Origin: Emticicia agri
GTDB taxonomy: Bacteria > Bacteroidota > Bacteroidia > Cytophagales > Spirosomataceae
Length of the DNA stretch: 64,000 nt
Direction: 5' to 3'
Assembly: GCF_004168285.1 (NCBI RefSeq)
Contig: NZ_SEWF01000005.1
Location: forward strand, 62,001 to 126,000
The notes beneath the pieces are model-generated. The model was not told the origin of the DNA. It did not search any database and worked only from the letters and a program-made list of their open reading frames with translations. Positions 27,401 to 35,760 of this stretch are shown here, piece after piece (position 1 is the first letter of the stretch; the number at the start of each line of letters is the position of its first letter). The translations under genes and the position numbers were made by a program.

Positions 27401-28187
27401 GTTTTATTTCGTTATGGATATAATCAAAACGTACCAGCCCCTCGGCAGTTGCAATCCATAATAGATGATTTACCGGAAGAATTTTAATAATTTCAAGTGG
27501 TTTGCCTGCTTTATTCTGTGGATGATTGGAGAAGAAATAGGTAATATTATCTTTTTTACCCGCCGATGTATCTAATCTGATAACGGCATCTGAACTATGA
27601 ATCCATAATTTACCATCGGCATCGAACTGGGTGGAATTAACCGTACGAAAATAGCTTGTTTTAAAAGACTGATTCGGTAATACGATTTGTTTTTTTCCGG
27701 TTCTTATAGGCAGTTTTACCAGACCTTCAATAGCCGACCAATACCACACCATGCTATTGACAGCTTTAATGGGAAAAACCTCACTTTTAACTGCCTTGCC
27801 TTGCTGATTGGTAATATGATATTGTTTGAAATCATTTGAGACATAGCTATATCGGTTCAGGGCGCTTTCGGTGCCTATCCATAAATCACCGTTTTCGTCT
27901 TCAATGAGTTTCTTTATTTCAATGCCATCTATGCTGTTTTTTTTCTTTTGCGAGGGTCTGAAAACCGTAAAAGATTCTCCATCCCACTTATTCAGTCCGT
28001 CTTGTGTACCAAACCACATGGTTCCTCTCGAATCTTTCAGCATGGCAAATACAGAGCCTTGCGAAAGTCCTTTTTCGGTTCCGTAGTGGTCTATCCTATA
28101 ATTGAGTTTCTGGGCATAAACCTGATTCAGCAGAAAAATGCCCGATAAGAAAAACCACCTGCATAATAAAAGCTTTTGGCTTGGCAT
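24435..28187 (-). CDS. Beta-propeller sensor fused to 7TMR-DISM module and HisKA_3 histidine kinase
   Basis: 1250 residues with signal peptide (LSGIFLLNQVYAQ). Residues about 30-670 hold two-component-regulator propeller repeats (GLSQGSVFAMLKDSRGTMWFGTQDGLNKWDG, DSSDNIWIGTSQGL, DKNNNIWVSTNRGIARFD). Residues about 680-830 look like a 7TMR-DISM extracellular domain (KPVWLMMRVMNLADRQWLMEI), followed by seven membrane segments (about 830-1040). The kinase core carries the His box (ISTNLHDDLAASLSSL, about residue 1056), N box (EAINNIAKHSEAT) and G boxes (IKDNGRGFD, GNGLLNFRKRAE). Usual propeller sensors carry a Y_Y_Y domain and a single membrane segment, so this arrangement is uncommon. Its partner is the NarL-type regulator just downstream. 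Confidence 0.9.
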   Translation of the reverse strand: MPSQKLLLCRWFFLSGIFLLNQVYAQKLNYRIDHYGTEKGLSQGSVFAMLKDSRGTMWFGTQDGLNKWDGESFTVFRPSQKKKNSIDGIEIKKLIEDENGDLWIGTESALNRYSYVSNDFKQYHITNQQGKAVKSEVFPIKAVNSMVWYWSAIEGLVKLPIRTGKKQIVLPNQSFKTSYFRTVNSTQFDADGKLWIHSSDAVIRLDTSAGKKDNITYFFSNHPQNKAGKPLEIIKILPVNHLLWIATAEGLVRFDYIHNEIKLINEYEKGKPINVVFDLDTDGKGNLWLGTEKHGLLRYSIANQTFAQIKNEGFLDKNNLYINEISQVYIDSDGIIWANTDPYGIDRIQILPNNLSSFRIPFPQDFPKQLLNYSVRFIIKDEQKQQLLLGTQQSGLWILNDKDLSVVKRFYNDNTQNPLPSNTVRYLKKDSSDNIWIGTSQGLALMKGYSIQKLNNTKGKDPVLSNFIRCIEEDTESMMVGTEGGIYFINKKTQQFQSKVVLPNKRISLLKKVGEGKYFVGVYNEGLWQLDTQDNFRHFTVTKIVREGIPICAQLAKDQSIWWIGTSKGLVRYSLKDKLIQTYTTEDGLPNNFIYTCEIDKNNNIWVSTNRGIARFDTHQQRFTAFNLNDGLQAYEFNGYSSFQASDGELFFGGVNGFNRFYPDNITKSIFTPNFTLVKEENQFFVGNRCLAFVDEDNRYARPMLEDQTFIRKFKATTNDIPNFGYANKPVWLMMRVMNLADRQWLMEIANSRINEIDLFVVENNRVIHSKKSGDHYPYHLNTIKDANPIFKIDMIENQEYLIFLKCKSTEDLKFPIYFWQESELFQAMSNRKIIWGIYFGFIFLIVLYNFFLWLVIREQALVYYIFYVLCFGGLQAVLYGFFYQYIWSNSWLNDRGHLLFLNISSFFMIYFTVQFLNLRVNLLRLIKPVQWFSYIILLFSGLLFIHYEWYSNFISIGLTFILLIIQGYVVYNYVSRNIRIIWLYALAMVSISIAAIIVALKNLNVIPAMNQEYYLMVGSMLEIVLFSVAFGDRLRRSQKEQQRQQMLRNEISTNLHDDLAASLSSLTMFSELNRMKFRKSGPETSEIFNKISSRSREMMRQVREAVYDMNPQNDDSAEWLDRMVQFAKEMLSAKQIELNLAIDEQIPAIPLSTQNRRNLYLFFKEAINNIAKHSEATEVQLDFRLISSAFGKHGKLTIKDNGRGFDTKDTHQGNGLLNFRKRAETLGGKVEICSTIGKGTTIELNFTFQ

Positions 28188-28289
28188 GATTAGTAGCTAA
28201 TTTTCAGCTTTTTAGCAAATATACGATTAGAAAGCAAACGGTTTCTATAATTACAAAAAACTGTATTTCTTACCAAATAAAATACCCCA

Positions 28290-28404
28290 GCCGTGCGACG
28301 GTCGCCCCTAAAGGGGTGCCAAAACAAGAAAAACAAAAAAGACCAATACTCGCATATATTGGCCTTTTTTTAAAACTCCTCTTTAGGGGCGACCGTCGCA
28401 CGGC
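28290..28404. repeat. 24-bp GC-rich inverted repeat pair flanking a terminator
   Basis: A perfect 24-base arm at 28290-28313 (starts GCCGTGCGACGG, ends CCCCTAAAG) has its exact reverse complement at 28381-28404. The GC content is far above the surrounding DNA. Each arm also holds a small GCGAC/GTCGC self-pairing. The pair encloses a separate hairpin at 28335-28370. It looks like a REP doublet or MITE-like insertion between two leftward genes. Confidence 0.7.
28335..28370 (-). terminator. Rho-independent terminator of the thioredoxin-like gene
   Basis: AAAAAAGACCAATA (28335-28348) pairs with TATTGGCCTTTTTT (28357-28370) with one mismatch, with T tracts in both directions. It follows the leftward thioredoxin-like gene and lies inside the GC-rich inverted repeat pair. 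Confidence 0.75.
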
Positions 28405-28411
28405 CGGGGGC

Positions 28412-29857
28412 TTATTTTGTCTCATTTGTCATTTTCTGAATCTGCTGACGTTCGTAGAAAGTGATAAAATCCTGCAACTTTTCAACCGGAATACGTCGGG
28501 CGATAATCTTCTTGTCTTTGTCTAAAATATAATTGGTAGGCGTAGAATATACGTCAAAATTATTTCTGAAATAATACCTGCCCTTAGCATCCCACAGGTT
28601 CAGCAACTCTCCGGTTTTGTAGGTATTCACAAAATTCATTATCTTCTTCTTGTCGTACACAATACTTACATTATAGATAGTTACTTTATCTTTATTGGCA
28701 TGATAATACTCCATCAATTTAGGTGCAGAGTCTTTACAGTGGCCACATTCAGGGTCATAGAAATGTACGATTGTATATTTGGTTTTGCTCTGCATCGGCG
28801 AGTGTTCCTTACCTAATGAATCGGACACAATCAGCTGAGGGAATACCAGTCCTGTCTGCAAAGGTTTCAGAATATCCACTCTTTCTTTGAATTTGGCTCT
28901 TTGGGTAGAGTCTAACCAGGGCGCATTTTTCAGGTAATAGTTTTCGGCTAAATGCACAAATACGCCATCTAAGCCTACTATTTCATTATTTTCATATTTA
29001 TTCGTAATCTGCCATAACACAAACCGATATACTTCCTGATTAGGTTTTGCGAGTTTCAATACTTTATCGGCATCTCTGTTGATAGAGTCTGTAACCTGAT
29101 AGACAAGATCTTTGAAATAACGCTCAACACGGCTATGCAGGAAAGGCGAACGCAACAAGCGGTCGTCGGCAAAATCTATATTATCAAAAAAGTGTCCTTT
29201 ATAATAATTGAACAGATACGTAGAATCGGGGCGACCGTTGGCCTTTTTAGGCAATACTTTAGGTAGCTCAGGCTCCATATTACCTTTGATTACTTTAGCC
29301 GCAAAAGTACCTTCATGGGTTTTGGTAAATTCTTTCATGTATGTCTCAACATCAGCCTGAATCTTTTCCATCTGCTTACGGCTTGCTTCCTGTGAGGCCG
29401 CATCGGTTTTGCCTTTAGCAGCCGCAGAAACAGTTTCTGCTTCCTTGCTTTTATCTTGTAGAAACTTGCGGTAAGCAAACAATAAATCGTTTTCTTTTGA
29501 ACCTTTAAACTTTACATGCCCTACAAAATCGGTAGTATCGCTCTCTATTTCCATAAATTGTTCTTTGCCGTCAACCGCAAAATCATAATACTTTGATGGC
29601 GATAATACAATCAGGTAAATACCTCCTTTCAAGGGGTCTTTACCCTCAAAATTCAATAAGCCGTTTTCTACCTTCGCCGAATCGACTTTGATATATTGGT
29701 TATAACCAAAAAAATGGGCTAAATGACAGGTTTTGCCTTCTTGTATCCCCTTCATACGAACCTTGATTGAGTGTCCGGGTTGTTGGGCAAAAACTCCACT
29801 CATGGCTAAGAAAAGTGAAAGAATGAGTAAGGGTGTTCGGTAATGTTTCAAAAACAT
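28412..29857 (-). CDS. Exported thioredoxin-like protein with DUF4369 and DUF5106 regions
   Basis: 481 residues with signal peptide (LLILSLFLAMSGVFAQ). An N-terminal DUF4369-type domain (residues 28-130, KVRMKGIQEGKTCHLAHFFGYNQ, GGIYLIVLSPSKYYDF) leads to a helical DUF5106-like middle (about 130-320). The C-terminal thioredoxin-like fold carries the redox pair CGHC in DPECGHCKDSAP (about residue 368) and cis-Pro region VYSTPTNYILDKD. Such TlpA/ResA relatives probably reduce or isomerise disulfides in the periplasm. Monocistronic; the GC-rich repeat lies directly behind the stop. Confidence 0.9.
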   Translation of the reverse strand: MFLKHYRTPLLILSLFLAMSGVFAQQPGHSIKVRMKGIQEGKTCHLAHFFGYNQYIKVDSAKVENGLLNFEGKDPLKGGIYLIVLSPSKYYDFAVDGKEQFMEIESDTTDFVGHVKFKGSKENDLLFAYRKFLQDKSKEAETVSAAAKGKTDAASQEASRKQMEKIQADVETYMKEFTKTHEGTFAAKVIKGNMEPELPKVLPKKANGRPDSTYLFNYYKGHFFDNIDFADDRLLRSPFLHSRVERYFKDLVYQVTDSINRDADKVLKLAKPNQEVYRFVLWQITNKYENNEIVGLDGVFVHLAENYYLKNAPWLDSTQRAKFKERVDILKPLQTGLVFPQLIVSDSLGKEHSPMQSKTKYTIVHFYDPECGHCKDSAPKLMEYYHANKDKVTIYNVSIVYDKKKIMNFVNTYKTGELLNLWDAKGRYYFRNNFDVYSTPTNYILDKDKKIIARRIPVEKLQDFITFYERQQIQKMTNETK

Positions 29858-29971
29858 ATGCTTATTTTTTAGTCTATGACTGTATAATTAACAAAGATAA
29901 GTGCTTAATTTATGAGTTCTTGTTAAAAACTTGTTAATATAGAAATATAACTCCATTTCTAACGAAAACTC

Positions 29972-30739
29972 ATGTTTCATATTGTTTCAAAGTTACTGAC
30001 TTTCTTTCTGATGCCAGCAGGTATTATCTGTATTTTATTGATTTATGCTATCTATACAAAAAATCGTACCAAATCGAGAAAAGTTATCCTGACAACTCTG
30101 ATTTTTTTCTATTTTTTTTCAACGCCTTTTATCATCAACGAAGTTTTTCTGTGGTGGGAACTCCCCCCTACTGCTATTTCCACTGTAAAACCTCATGAGG
30201 TAGGTATTCTGCTGACAGGTGGCACTATTAACACCAACCGCTTGCCAACCGAGAATGTATTTTTAGGTGGTACAAGCGACAGAATCGGACAAGCCATTCA
30301 ATTATACAAACTTGGTAAAATAAAGACAATACTCATCAGTGGCGGCGATGTGCCTATTTTAGGTAAAACTACTACCCGTGAAATAGACCAGATTGCCCGG
30401 TTTCTGATGATTAGCGGTGTACCACGGGAAGTTATCTTTTTAGAAGACCACTCTACCAATACCCGTGAAAATGCTGTAAATGTGTCTAAAATCTTAAAAA
30501 AACAATTCCCGAACCAGCGTTATATGCTTATTACCTCGGCTTTTCATCTGAAAAGAGCAGTCGGATGTTTTGAAAAAGCAGGTATCCCGGTAACGCCTTA
30601 TGGGTCTAATTATATATCTGGCGAGCGGCAATGGGTATTGATTTCTTTTCTTCCCAAAGCCGAGGCTATGGGCTATCTGCAATGGATATTCCGTGAGGTA
30701 GTCGGGTATGTCAGTTACCGGATATTCGGGTGGATATAA
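29972..30739 (+). CDS. YdcF/ElyC-family (DUF218) membrane protein
   Basis: 255 residues. Two N-terminal membrane segments (residues about 8-27 and 37-55) precede the DUF218 domain with GILLTGGT, DRIGQAIQLYKLGKIKTILISGGD, STNTRENAVNVSKIL and LITSAFHLKRAVGCFEKAG. The E. coli relative ElyC affects peptidoglycan precursor (undecaprenyl phosphate) metabolism. Divergent from the thioredoxin-like gene and convergent with the GT117 gene. Confidence 0.9.
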   Translation: MFHIVSKLLTFFLMPAGIICILLIYAIYTKNRTKSRKVILTTLIFFYFFSTPFIINEVFLWWELPPTAISTVKPHEVGILLTGGTINTNRLPTENVFLGGTSDRIGQAIQLYKLGKIKTILISGGDVPILGKTTTREIDQIARFLMISGVPREVIFLEDHSTNTRENAVNVSKILKKQFPNQRYMLITSAFHLKRAVGCFEKAGIPVTPYGSNYISGERQWVLISFLPKAEAMGYLQWIFREVVGYVSYRIFGWI

Positions 30740-30744
30740 AAAGA

Positions 30745-30774
30745 GAGGCATTGCTCATGCCTCCCCTTTTGCTA
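30745..30774 (+). terminator. Terminator after the YdcF-like gene
   Basis: GAGGCAT (30745-30751) and ATGCCTC (30757-30763) form a short stem followed by CCCTTTTG. Confidence 0.6.
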
Positions 30775-30803
30775 TATGCCAGACAATTTTACTTGTCCGC
30801 TTA

Positions 30804-33785
30804 TTAACTCAATTTTGAATAATACTTGTTATAAATAGCTTCATAACGTTTGGCAGCTTCTGTTTGTCCGTTTCGGTTACAAACATTGGCTAATATCTGC
30901 AAGTTACGCAAATTAACCTCTATAAATGTCTGCACATTATCAGGCATCCATTCGGCACTTGTTTTTTGTGCTTTTTCGGTAAAGTAAGCTAAATTGGCAT
31001 CAGCACGTTTAGTCATCACCTCGGCTATTTCCATCGCTTTTTTGCTATCACCTACTTCAAAATAATACATCACGTAGTTGGTACATAGCTGGTCGTAAGG
31101 AATCGTATTATCCGGTAAAACCTTATTGGCATAGTCTAATACCTCTTTGGCTTTTGCTTTTTTATCTTCTCTTACCAACTGGTCAGTCAGACGCAAGAAT
31201 GCCAGACGGGCTGTTACGATAGGTACTTTCAGATATGTTTCCGAATCATAATATACCTTCGGATTGTTCATTTCACGCCACGACATCTTTTTCAGCATTT
31301 TGTCATACATCACATCTGTATTTACAAAACCGTCGTCTCCGGCAGCAATTCTGAATGGCATTAAACGATAGGCATAGCCTTCTAACTGCATATAATCTCT
31401 CAGATTCAGGTAGTTGTCAGAGGCCAGCGTACCTGCAAAATAGATTGGTCTCTTCCAGTTATTCTGGGCAATCATTTCTAATTGCATCAGGTCGTTTTTC
31501 AATAAATCACGCTTGCCGATATTCCACACCATATTCCCGGTCAGATAGGGTTCATATTGTTTGTCAACAAAGCCTAATTTCTTCACTTCCTCTATATTAT
31601 AAGGCAGAAAAAGGCTATCTGATGGCAATGAGTTGATGCTCTCGCCTGTAGTAAGCGGAATCTGAATAGCAGGGTCATTTTTCTTTACCAACTCCAAAAA
31701 CTCTTTCAGGTTAATGGGTTGTTGCAGACGCTCTACAAAAGGAATCTGGTCGTTGATACCACTTAACAACTGGTCGGTTGAAAATGTAATCGGTAGTGGC
31801 TGCGACTCATAGGTTTTGCGTTTCATCTGCTCGCAATACCAGTCTGTACCCAATAAGCTCAGGTTACACACCCTTACGTCTGTACGGAAGCCTTCTACCT
31901 CCTGCACATACCACAACGGGAAAGTATCGTTATCGCCTCCAGTGAAGAGAATAGCATCTTTGGCACAAGAATTAAGCAGGTTTTTAGCAAAATCAACCTG
32001 ATGGTAGCGGTCTGAACGGTCGTGCCCTCTCCAGGCTTGTGGCAACATAATTAAAGGGATAACCAACCCGATTGCTGTAGCCGAAATAGCTCTTACCTGT
32101 GTATTCTTGATAAATTTCAATACATAATCAAACAAGCCCATTACACCCAGACCTATCCAGATAGCCCAGATATAGAACGAACCTACATAGATATAATCAC
32201 GCTCACGTGGCTCAACAGGCGGTGCATTCAGGAATACTACTAAGGCAACACCTGTGAACACAAACAATAACAAGAGTACCAGTGCATCACGCTCACGACG
32301 GAAATAATGGTATAATAAACCTAAAATACCCAGAATAACAGGCAAGCCATAGAAGTTGGTTCTGCCACGGTTTTCTTTTACGGCCGGAGGTAAATTATTC
32401 TTTGTTTCAAAAATATTGGTAGGGCCAGCTCCTTCAATATCGCTCGAACGCCCCCAGAAATTCCAGGTAAAATAGCGCCAGTACATATAACCCAACTGAC
32501 GTTTAAACATGTACATAATATTGGTAATGAGCGTAGGTTTCTGCTCAGGCGATAATCCCATTTCCTGACGATAGATTGCCTGATGACCTGCATCTGTGCT
32601 CCACATACGAGGCAGTAAACTCTCACTGTTTGGCCCCCATACATACGTAGGTTTGTGGTCATATACCTCATATTTGTCTTTACCCATCTTATAAATCGGG
32701 TCGCCGTTTTCGATAGACTCTAATTTGCCTGTAAACACAGGGCCATACAATAACGGACGACTACCATATTGCTCACGTTTCAGGTAAGACACATAGTTTA
32801 ATACATTGCTTGGGTTGTTTTCGTTGATTGGCGGATTGTAGTTTGAACGAATCAAAGCAATGGTATAGCTTGAATACCCAATCAGGATAAAAGCAAAGGC
32901 TACTAAGGCTGTGTTAGCAATGGCCATCCCTTTTTTGTTGGTATAGAAAATAGCATAAGCCAAAGCACCCACCAATAATATCACAAAGAACAAACTACCC
33001 GAACTGAATGGTAAGCCAAAAGTATTGACAAAGATTTTTTCGAAGCCAAAAGCTAAAGACGGGATACCTGTAATAACCCCTACGTTGATAATACCCAGTA
33101 CTACCATCCCTATCAGAAAGGCAATGATACCGCCTTTCCATGATACCTTTTTGGTCTTTTTGTAGTAGTAGATTAAGGCCAAAGCAGGAATTGTAACGAG
33201 GTTTAACAAGTGAACCCCGATAGAAAGACCTACCAGATAGGCTAAAAATATCAGCCAGCGGTTGGCATCTGACTCGTCTTCGATTAATTCCCAACGGAAG
33301 GCGGCCCAGATAACAATGGCTGTAAAGAATGATGACATACCGTAAACCTCTGCCTCAACTGCCGAAAACCAGAAAGAATCAGAGAAGGCATATACCAACG
33401 AGCCTACTGCACTGGCACCTAATGCCAAAATGGTTTCTGTTGAGTTGAGTTCCTCTCCTCTTTTACCAAATACTTTACGTGCCAGCAACGAGATTGTCCA
33501 GAACATAAACAGAATGGTAAAGGCACTTGAAATAACCGACACCATGTTTATCATCAATGCCACTTTGGTTACGTCGCTTCCGGCTAATAGAGAAGCCATA
33601 CGGCCTATTAATAAGAAGAAAGGTGCGCCTGCGGGGTGAGGTACCTGTAGTTTGTAGGCACAGGCAATAAATTCGCCACAATCCCAGAAACTCGCAGTAG
33701 GTTCAACAGTTAGTGTGTAAGAAATCAATGAAACGGCAAATACTGCCCAGCCAACGATATTATTGAGCCTCTTAAAATTGTTCAT
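30804..33785 (-). CDS. DUF2723 / glycosyltransferase family 117 integral membrane protein
   Basis: 993 residues. The N-terminal DUF2723 region opens with SYTLTVEPTASFWDCGEFIACAYKLQVPHPAGAPFF, the family's signature with Asp-Cys-Gly-Glu motif, followed by at least ten membrane segments up to about residue 590. A soluble part follows (residues about 600-870) with NSCAKDAILFTGGDNDTFPLWYVQEVEG. The C-terminus (about 870-993) has TPR-like helices (KKAKAKEVLDYANKVLP, VGDSKKAMEIAEVM). GT117 members resemble protein O-mannosyltransferases; the likely role is lipid-linked sugar transfer to exported proteins in the inner membrane. Monocistronic. Confidence 0.93.
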   Translation of the reverse strand: MNNFKRLNNIVGWAVFAVSLISYTLTVEPTASFWDCGEFIACAYKLQVPHPAGAPFFLLIGRMASLLAGSDVTKVALMINMVSVISSAFTILFMFWTISLLARKVFGKRGEELNSTETILALGASAVGSLVYAFSDSFWFSAVEAEVYGMSSFFTAIVIWAAFRWELIEDESDANRWLIFLAYLVGLSIGVHLLNLVTIPALALIYYYKKTKKVSWKGGIIAFLIGMVVLGIINVGVITGIPSLAFGFEKIFVNTFGLPFSSGSLFFVILLVGALAYAIFYTNKKGMAIANTALVAFAFILIGYSSYTIALIRSNYNPPINENNPSNVLNYVSYLKREQYGSRPLLYGPVFTGKLESIENGDPIYKMGKDKYEVYDHKPTYVWGPNSESLLPRMWSTDAGHQAIYRQEMGLSPEQKPTLITNIMYMFKRQLGYMYWRYFTWNFWGRSSDIEGAGPTNIFETKNNLPPAVKENRGRTNFYGLPVILGILGLLYHYFRRERDALVLLLLFVFTGVALVVFLNAPPVEPRERDYIYVGSFYIWAIWIGLGVMGLFDYVLKFIKNTQVRAISATAIGLVIPLIMLPQAWRGHDRSDRYHQVDFAKNLLNSCAKDAILFTGGDNDTFPLWYVQEVEGFRTDVRVCNLSLLGTDWYCEQMKRKTYESQPLPITFSTDQLLSGINDQIPFVERLQQPINLKEFLELVKKNDPAIQIPLTTGESINSLPSDSLFLPYNIEEVKKLGFVDKQYEPYLTGNMVWNIGKRDLLKNDLMQLEMIAQNNWKRPIYFAGTLASDNYLNLRDYMQLEGYAYRLMPFRIAAGDDGFVNTDVMYDKMLKKMSWREMNNPKVYYDSETYLKVPIVTARLAFLRLTDQLVREDKKAKAKEVLDYANKVLPDNTIPYDQLCTNYVMYYFEVGDSKKAMEIAEVMTKRADANLAYFTEKAQKTSAEWMPDNVQTFIEVNLRNLQILANVCNRNGQTEAAKRYEAIYNKYYSKLS

Positions 33786-34215
33786 TTGATAGTGAATAAA
33801 TGTGTAAATGCTTAGTTCAGGGGTGAATTTGATAGCCCAAATCAGAACGATGGCTCAAAAATAGAGAATTTAGGGCAGAGTTTAGAAAAAATCGAACTTA
33901 AATTATGTTAAAAGCAAGAAATCGGAGATAATATCAGGCAATGATGGCCTGTGCCTCTTACAATTAACCTTCTCATTAAATCGGCTGATTACCTACTATT
34001 TTTTAGTCATTTTTATACGTATTACATAAGCACAAAAACCAGCAAAAATATAAAAAAAATCCTATTTAAAATTATCTTCTCAAAAAATTGTTATCCACAA
34101 AATAATTCTATTCATTTCAAAAAATCATTCAAAAAAATTGCTGAAATTTATAACAATCAATTAAAAAATCATCTGTGAGTTAAAAAAAGTGTTTAATAAA
34201 ATCAAGTAAATTTCA
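33786..34215. other. 430-base AT-rich intergenic region without recognisable gene
   Basis: The stretch is very AT-rich with A-tracts (for example around 34050-34110). One short open frame (33951-34178) has low-complexity Lys/Ile/Asn composition typical of AT-rich noise and no ribosome-binding site. It separates the GT117 gene from the ATPase gene, both pointing away from it, so promoters of both must lie here. I could not pick them out. Confidence 0.6.
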
Positions 34216-35337
34216 ATGAGAAAAAATTCAAAAAATCCACACAACAAAAAACAATCATCTGAAGACCACGATGCCTCTGATGAGGAGATTTTCAAAAATC
34301 TTGGCAACCGAATCAAGGCCCATTTTGAGGAGATACTGCAACAACCCGAATTCTCTGAAGAAGAAGATGAAAACACGGGCCTGCTCATTATTAAATCGGC
34401 TAATAGCTGGATTGAATTGGCTGCTAACCAACCCAACCCTGAAATGTTGTTTGATGAGTTCTGGTTTGAAGGAGAACTCTGCATTTTGTTTGCCGACACC
34501 AATTTAGGCAAATCGATTCTGGCCGTACAGATTGGTAACAGTATCAGCAAAGGTGAGGCTATTGAGGGTTTCAGGCTTGAAGCCAAAAAACAGATGATGC
34601 TCTACTTTGATTTTGAGTTATCGGCCAAGCAGTTTCAGAACCGCTACTCTATAGACTATCAGAACCCGTATCCATTCGATGACAACTTCAAAAGAATCGA
34701 ACTGAATCCTGATGCTATTATTCCTGATAAAATGAGTTTTGAGGAATTTCTGAGCAAGGAATTAGAAAAGAGCATTATAGAAACCAATGCAAAGGTGCTT
34801 ATTGTGGATAACCTGACCTATCTGAAAATCGAGACAGAAAAAGCAGGTGGGGCCTTACCTCTGATGCAACACCTGAAAGCTCTGAAAAGTAAGTATGATT
34901 TGTCGTTGCTGGTATTGGCACATACCCCCAAACGAGATGTAACCAAGCCTATCAGTAATAACGATTTACTTGGCAGCAAGACATTGATAAGTCTTACAGA
35001 TTCATCGTTTGCCATTGGCGAAAGTCAGCGGGATAAAGGCCTCCGCTACCTGAAACAGATAAAAGTCCGCTACAATGAGTTTACTTACGATGCCGAAAAC
35101 GTAGCGATATGCCAGATAAGAAAAGCCGACAATTTTCTGCAATTTGAATGGCTTGATACCGGAAGCGAACGGGAACATCTGAAGCAGGTTGAAGAAAAGG
35201 ATAGAGATAAGCGGGTAATGGAGATACTGGAATTGAAAAAACAAGGATTTTCAATTATACAGATTGCCCAAACTACAGGATTGTCAGAAAGTGGAGTAAG
35301 AAAGATTATTAAAAAAAATAATTTACTGAAAGAATAG
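34216..35337 (+). CDS. RepA/RecA-like AAA ATPase (helicase-type) with C-terminal HTH
   Basis: 373 residues. An acidic N-terminus (residues 15-60) precedes a RecA-like core with a variant Walker A (FADTNLGKSILAVQI, first Gly replaced by Ala, about residue 95), Walker B (KVLIVDNLTYL), and the sensor-like stretch LLVLAHTPKRD and LLGSKTLISLTDSSF. The C-terminus is a helix-turn-helix (KKQGFSIIQIAQTTGLSESGVRKII). Such ATPases are seen with primase-like partners in plasmids and integrative elements of Bacteroidota and are thought to act as replicative helicases. The partner gene lies 423 bases downstream, across a large inverted repeat. Confidence 0.82.
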   Translation: MRKNSKNPHNKKQSSEDHDASDEEIFKNLGNRIKAHFEEILQQPEFSEEEDENTGLLIIKSANSWIELAANQPNPEMLFDEFWFEGELCILFADTNLGKSILAVQIGNSISKGEAIEGFRLEAKKQMMLYFDFELSAKQFQNRYSIDYQNPYPFDDNFKRIELNPDAIIPDKMSFEEFLSKELEKSIIETNAKVLIVDNLTYLKIETEKAGGALPLMQHLKALKSKYDLSLLVLAHTPKRDVTKPISNNDLLGSKTLISLTDSSFAIGESQRDKGLRYLKQIKVRYNEFTYDAENVAICQIRKADNFLQFEWLDTGSEREHLKQVEEKDRDKRVMEILELKKQGFSIIQIAQTTGLSESGVRKIIKKNNLLKE

Positions 35338-35352
35338 CGAATGATAATCTGC

Positions 35353-35717
35353 ACTTTTCCGCACTATCCGTACTTTCTTTACTATGGTGCGGATAGTACA
35401 GAAAGTGCGGGATGAATAGGGAGTGATTGGTTTTAGATTGAATATTAATCTATGTATTATTATTTATTAGGGAATAGGAATATATTATCCCTACGGGATA
35501 CCAAGTTGCGAAAAGCCGATTTTTTCTACCGCGCGGTAGAAAAAAAGCAAAATTAACTCCAAAGTCCTGTAGTGACGATATATTAAAAGGCTTTGAACCT
35601 ATTTCTCTTAATAAGCAAATAACATACAGATTAACATTCAATCTAAAACCAATCCCTTTCTTTACTATCCGCACTTTCCGTACCATAGTACAGAAAGTAC
35701 AGATAGTGCGGAAAAGT
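35353..35717. repeat. 365-bp nested inverted repeat with perfect 26-bp palindrome at its centre; candidate origin
   Basis: The outer 115-120 bases of each side (about 35353-35470 and 35600-35717) are imperfect reverse complements; shared blocks include ACTTTTCCGCACTATC, GGTTTTAGATTGAAT and TTAATCT. Inside each arm there is a second hairpin built of alternating GCACT-TTC and GTACT-TTC type units (left: 35359-35410). At the middle, TTTTTTCTACCGC and its complement (35520-35545) form a perfect 26-base palindrome. It lies between the helicase-like and primase-like genes, which is where an origin or a structured regulatory RNA would be expected. The function is inference. Confidence 0.7.
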
Positions 35718-35760
35718 ACTGATTAATCAGGCAATAAAATCAGAAATCCACACAAAAACC

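Noticed and set aside
33951-34178. ORF of 75 codons in the gap before the ATPase gene
   Set aside because: Low-complexity Lys/Ile/Asn/Phe composition as expected of AT-rich DNA, no ribosome-binding site, no recognisable motif.
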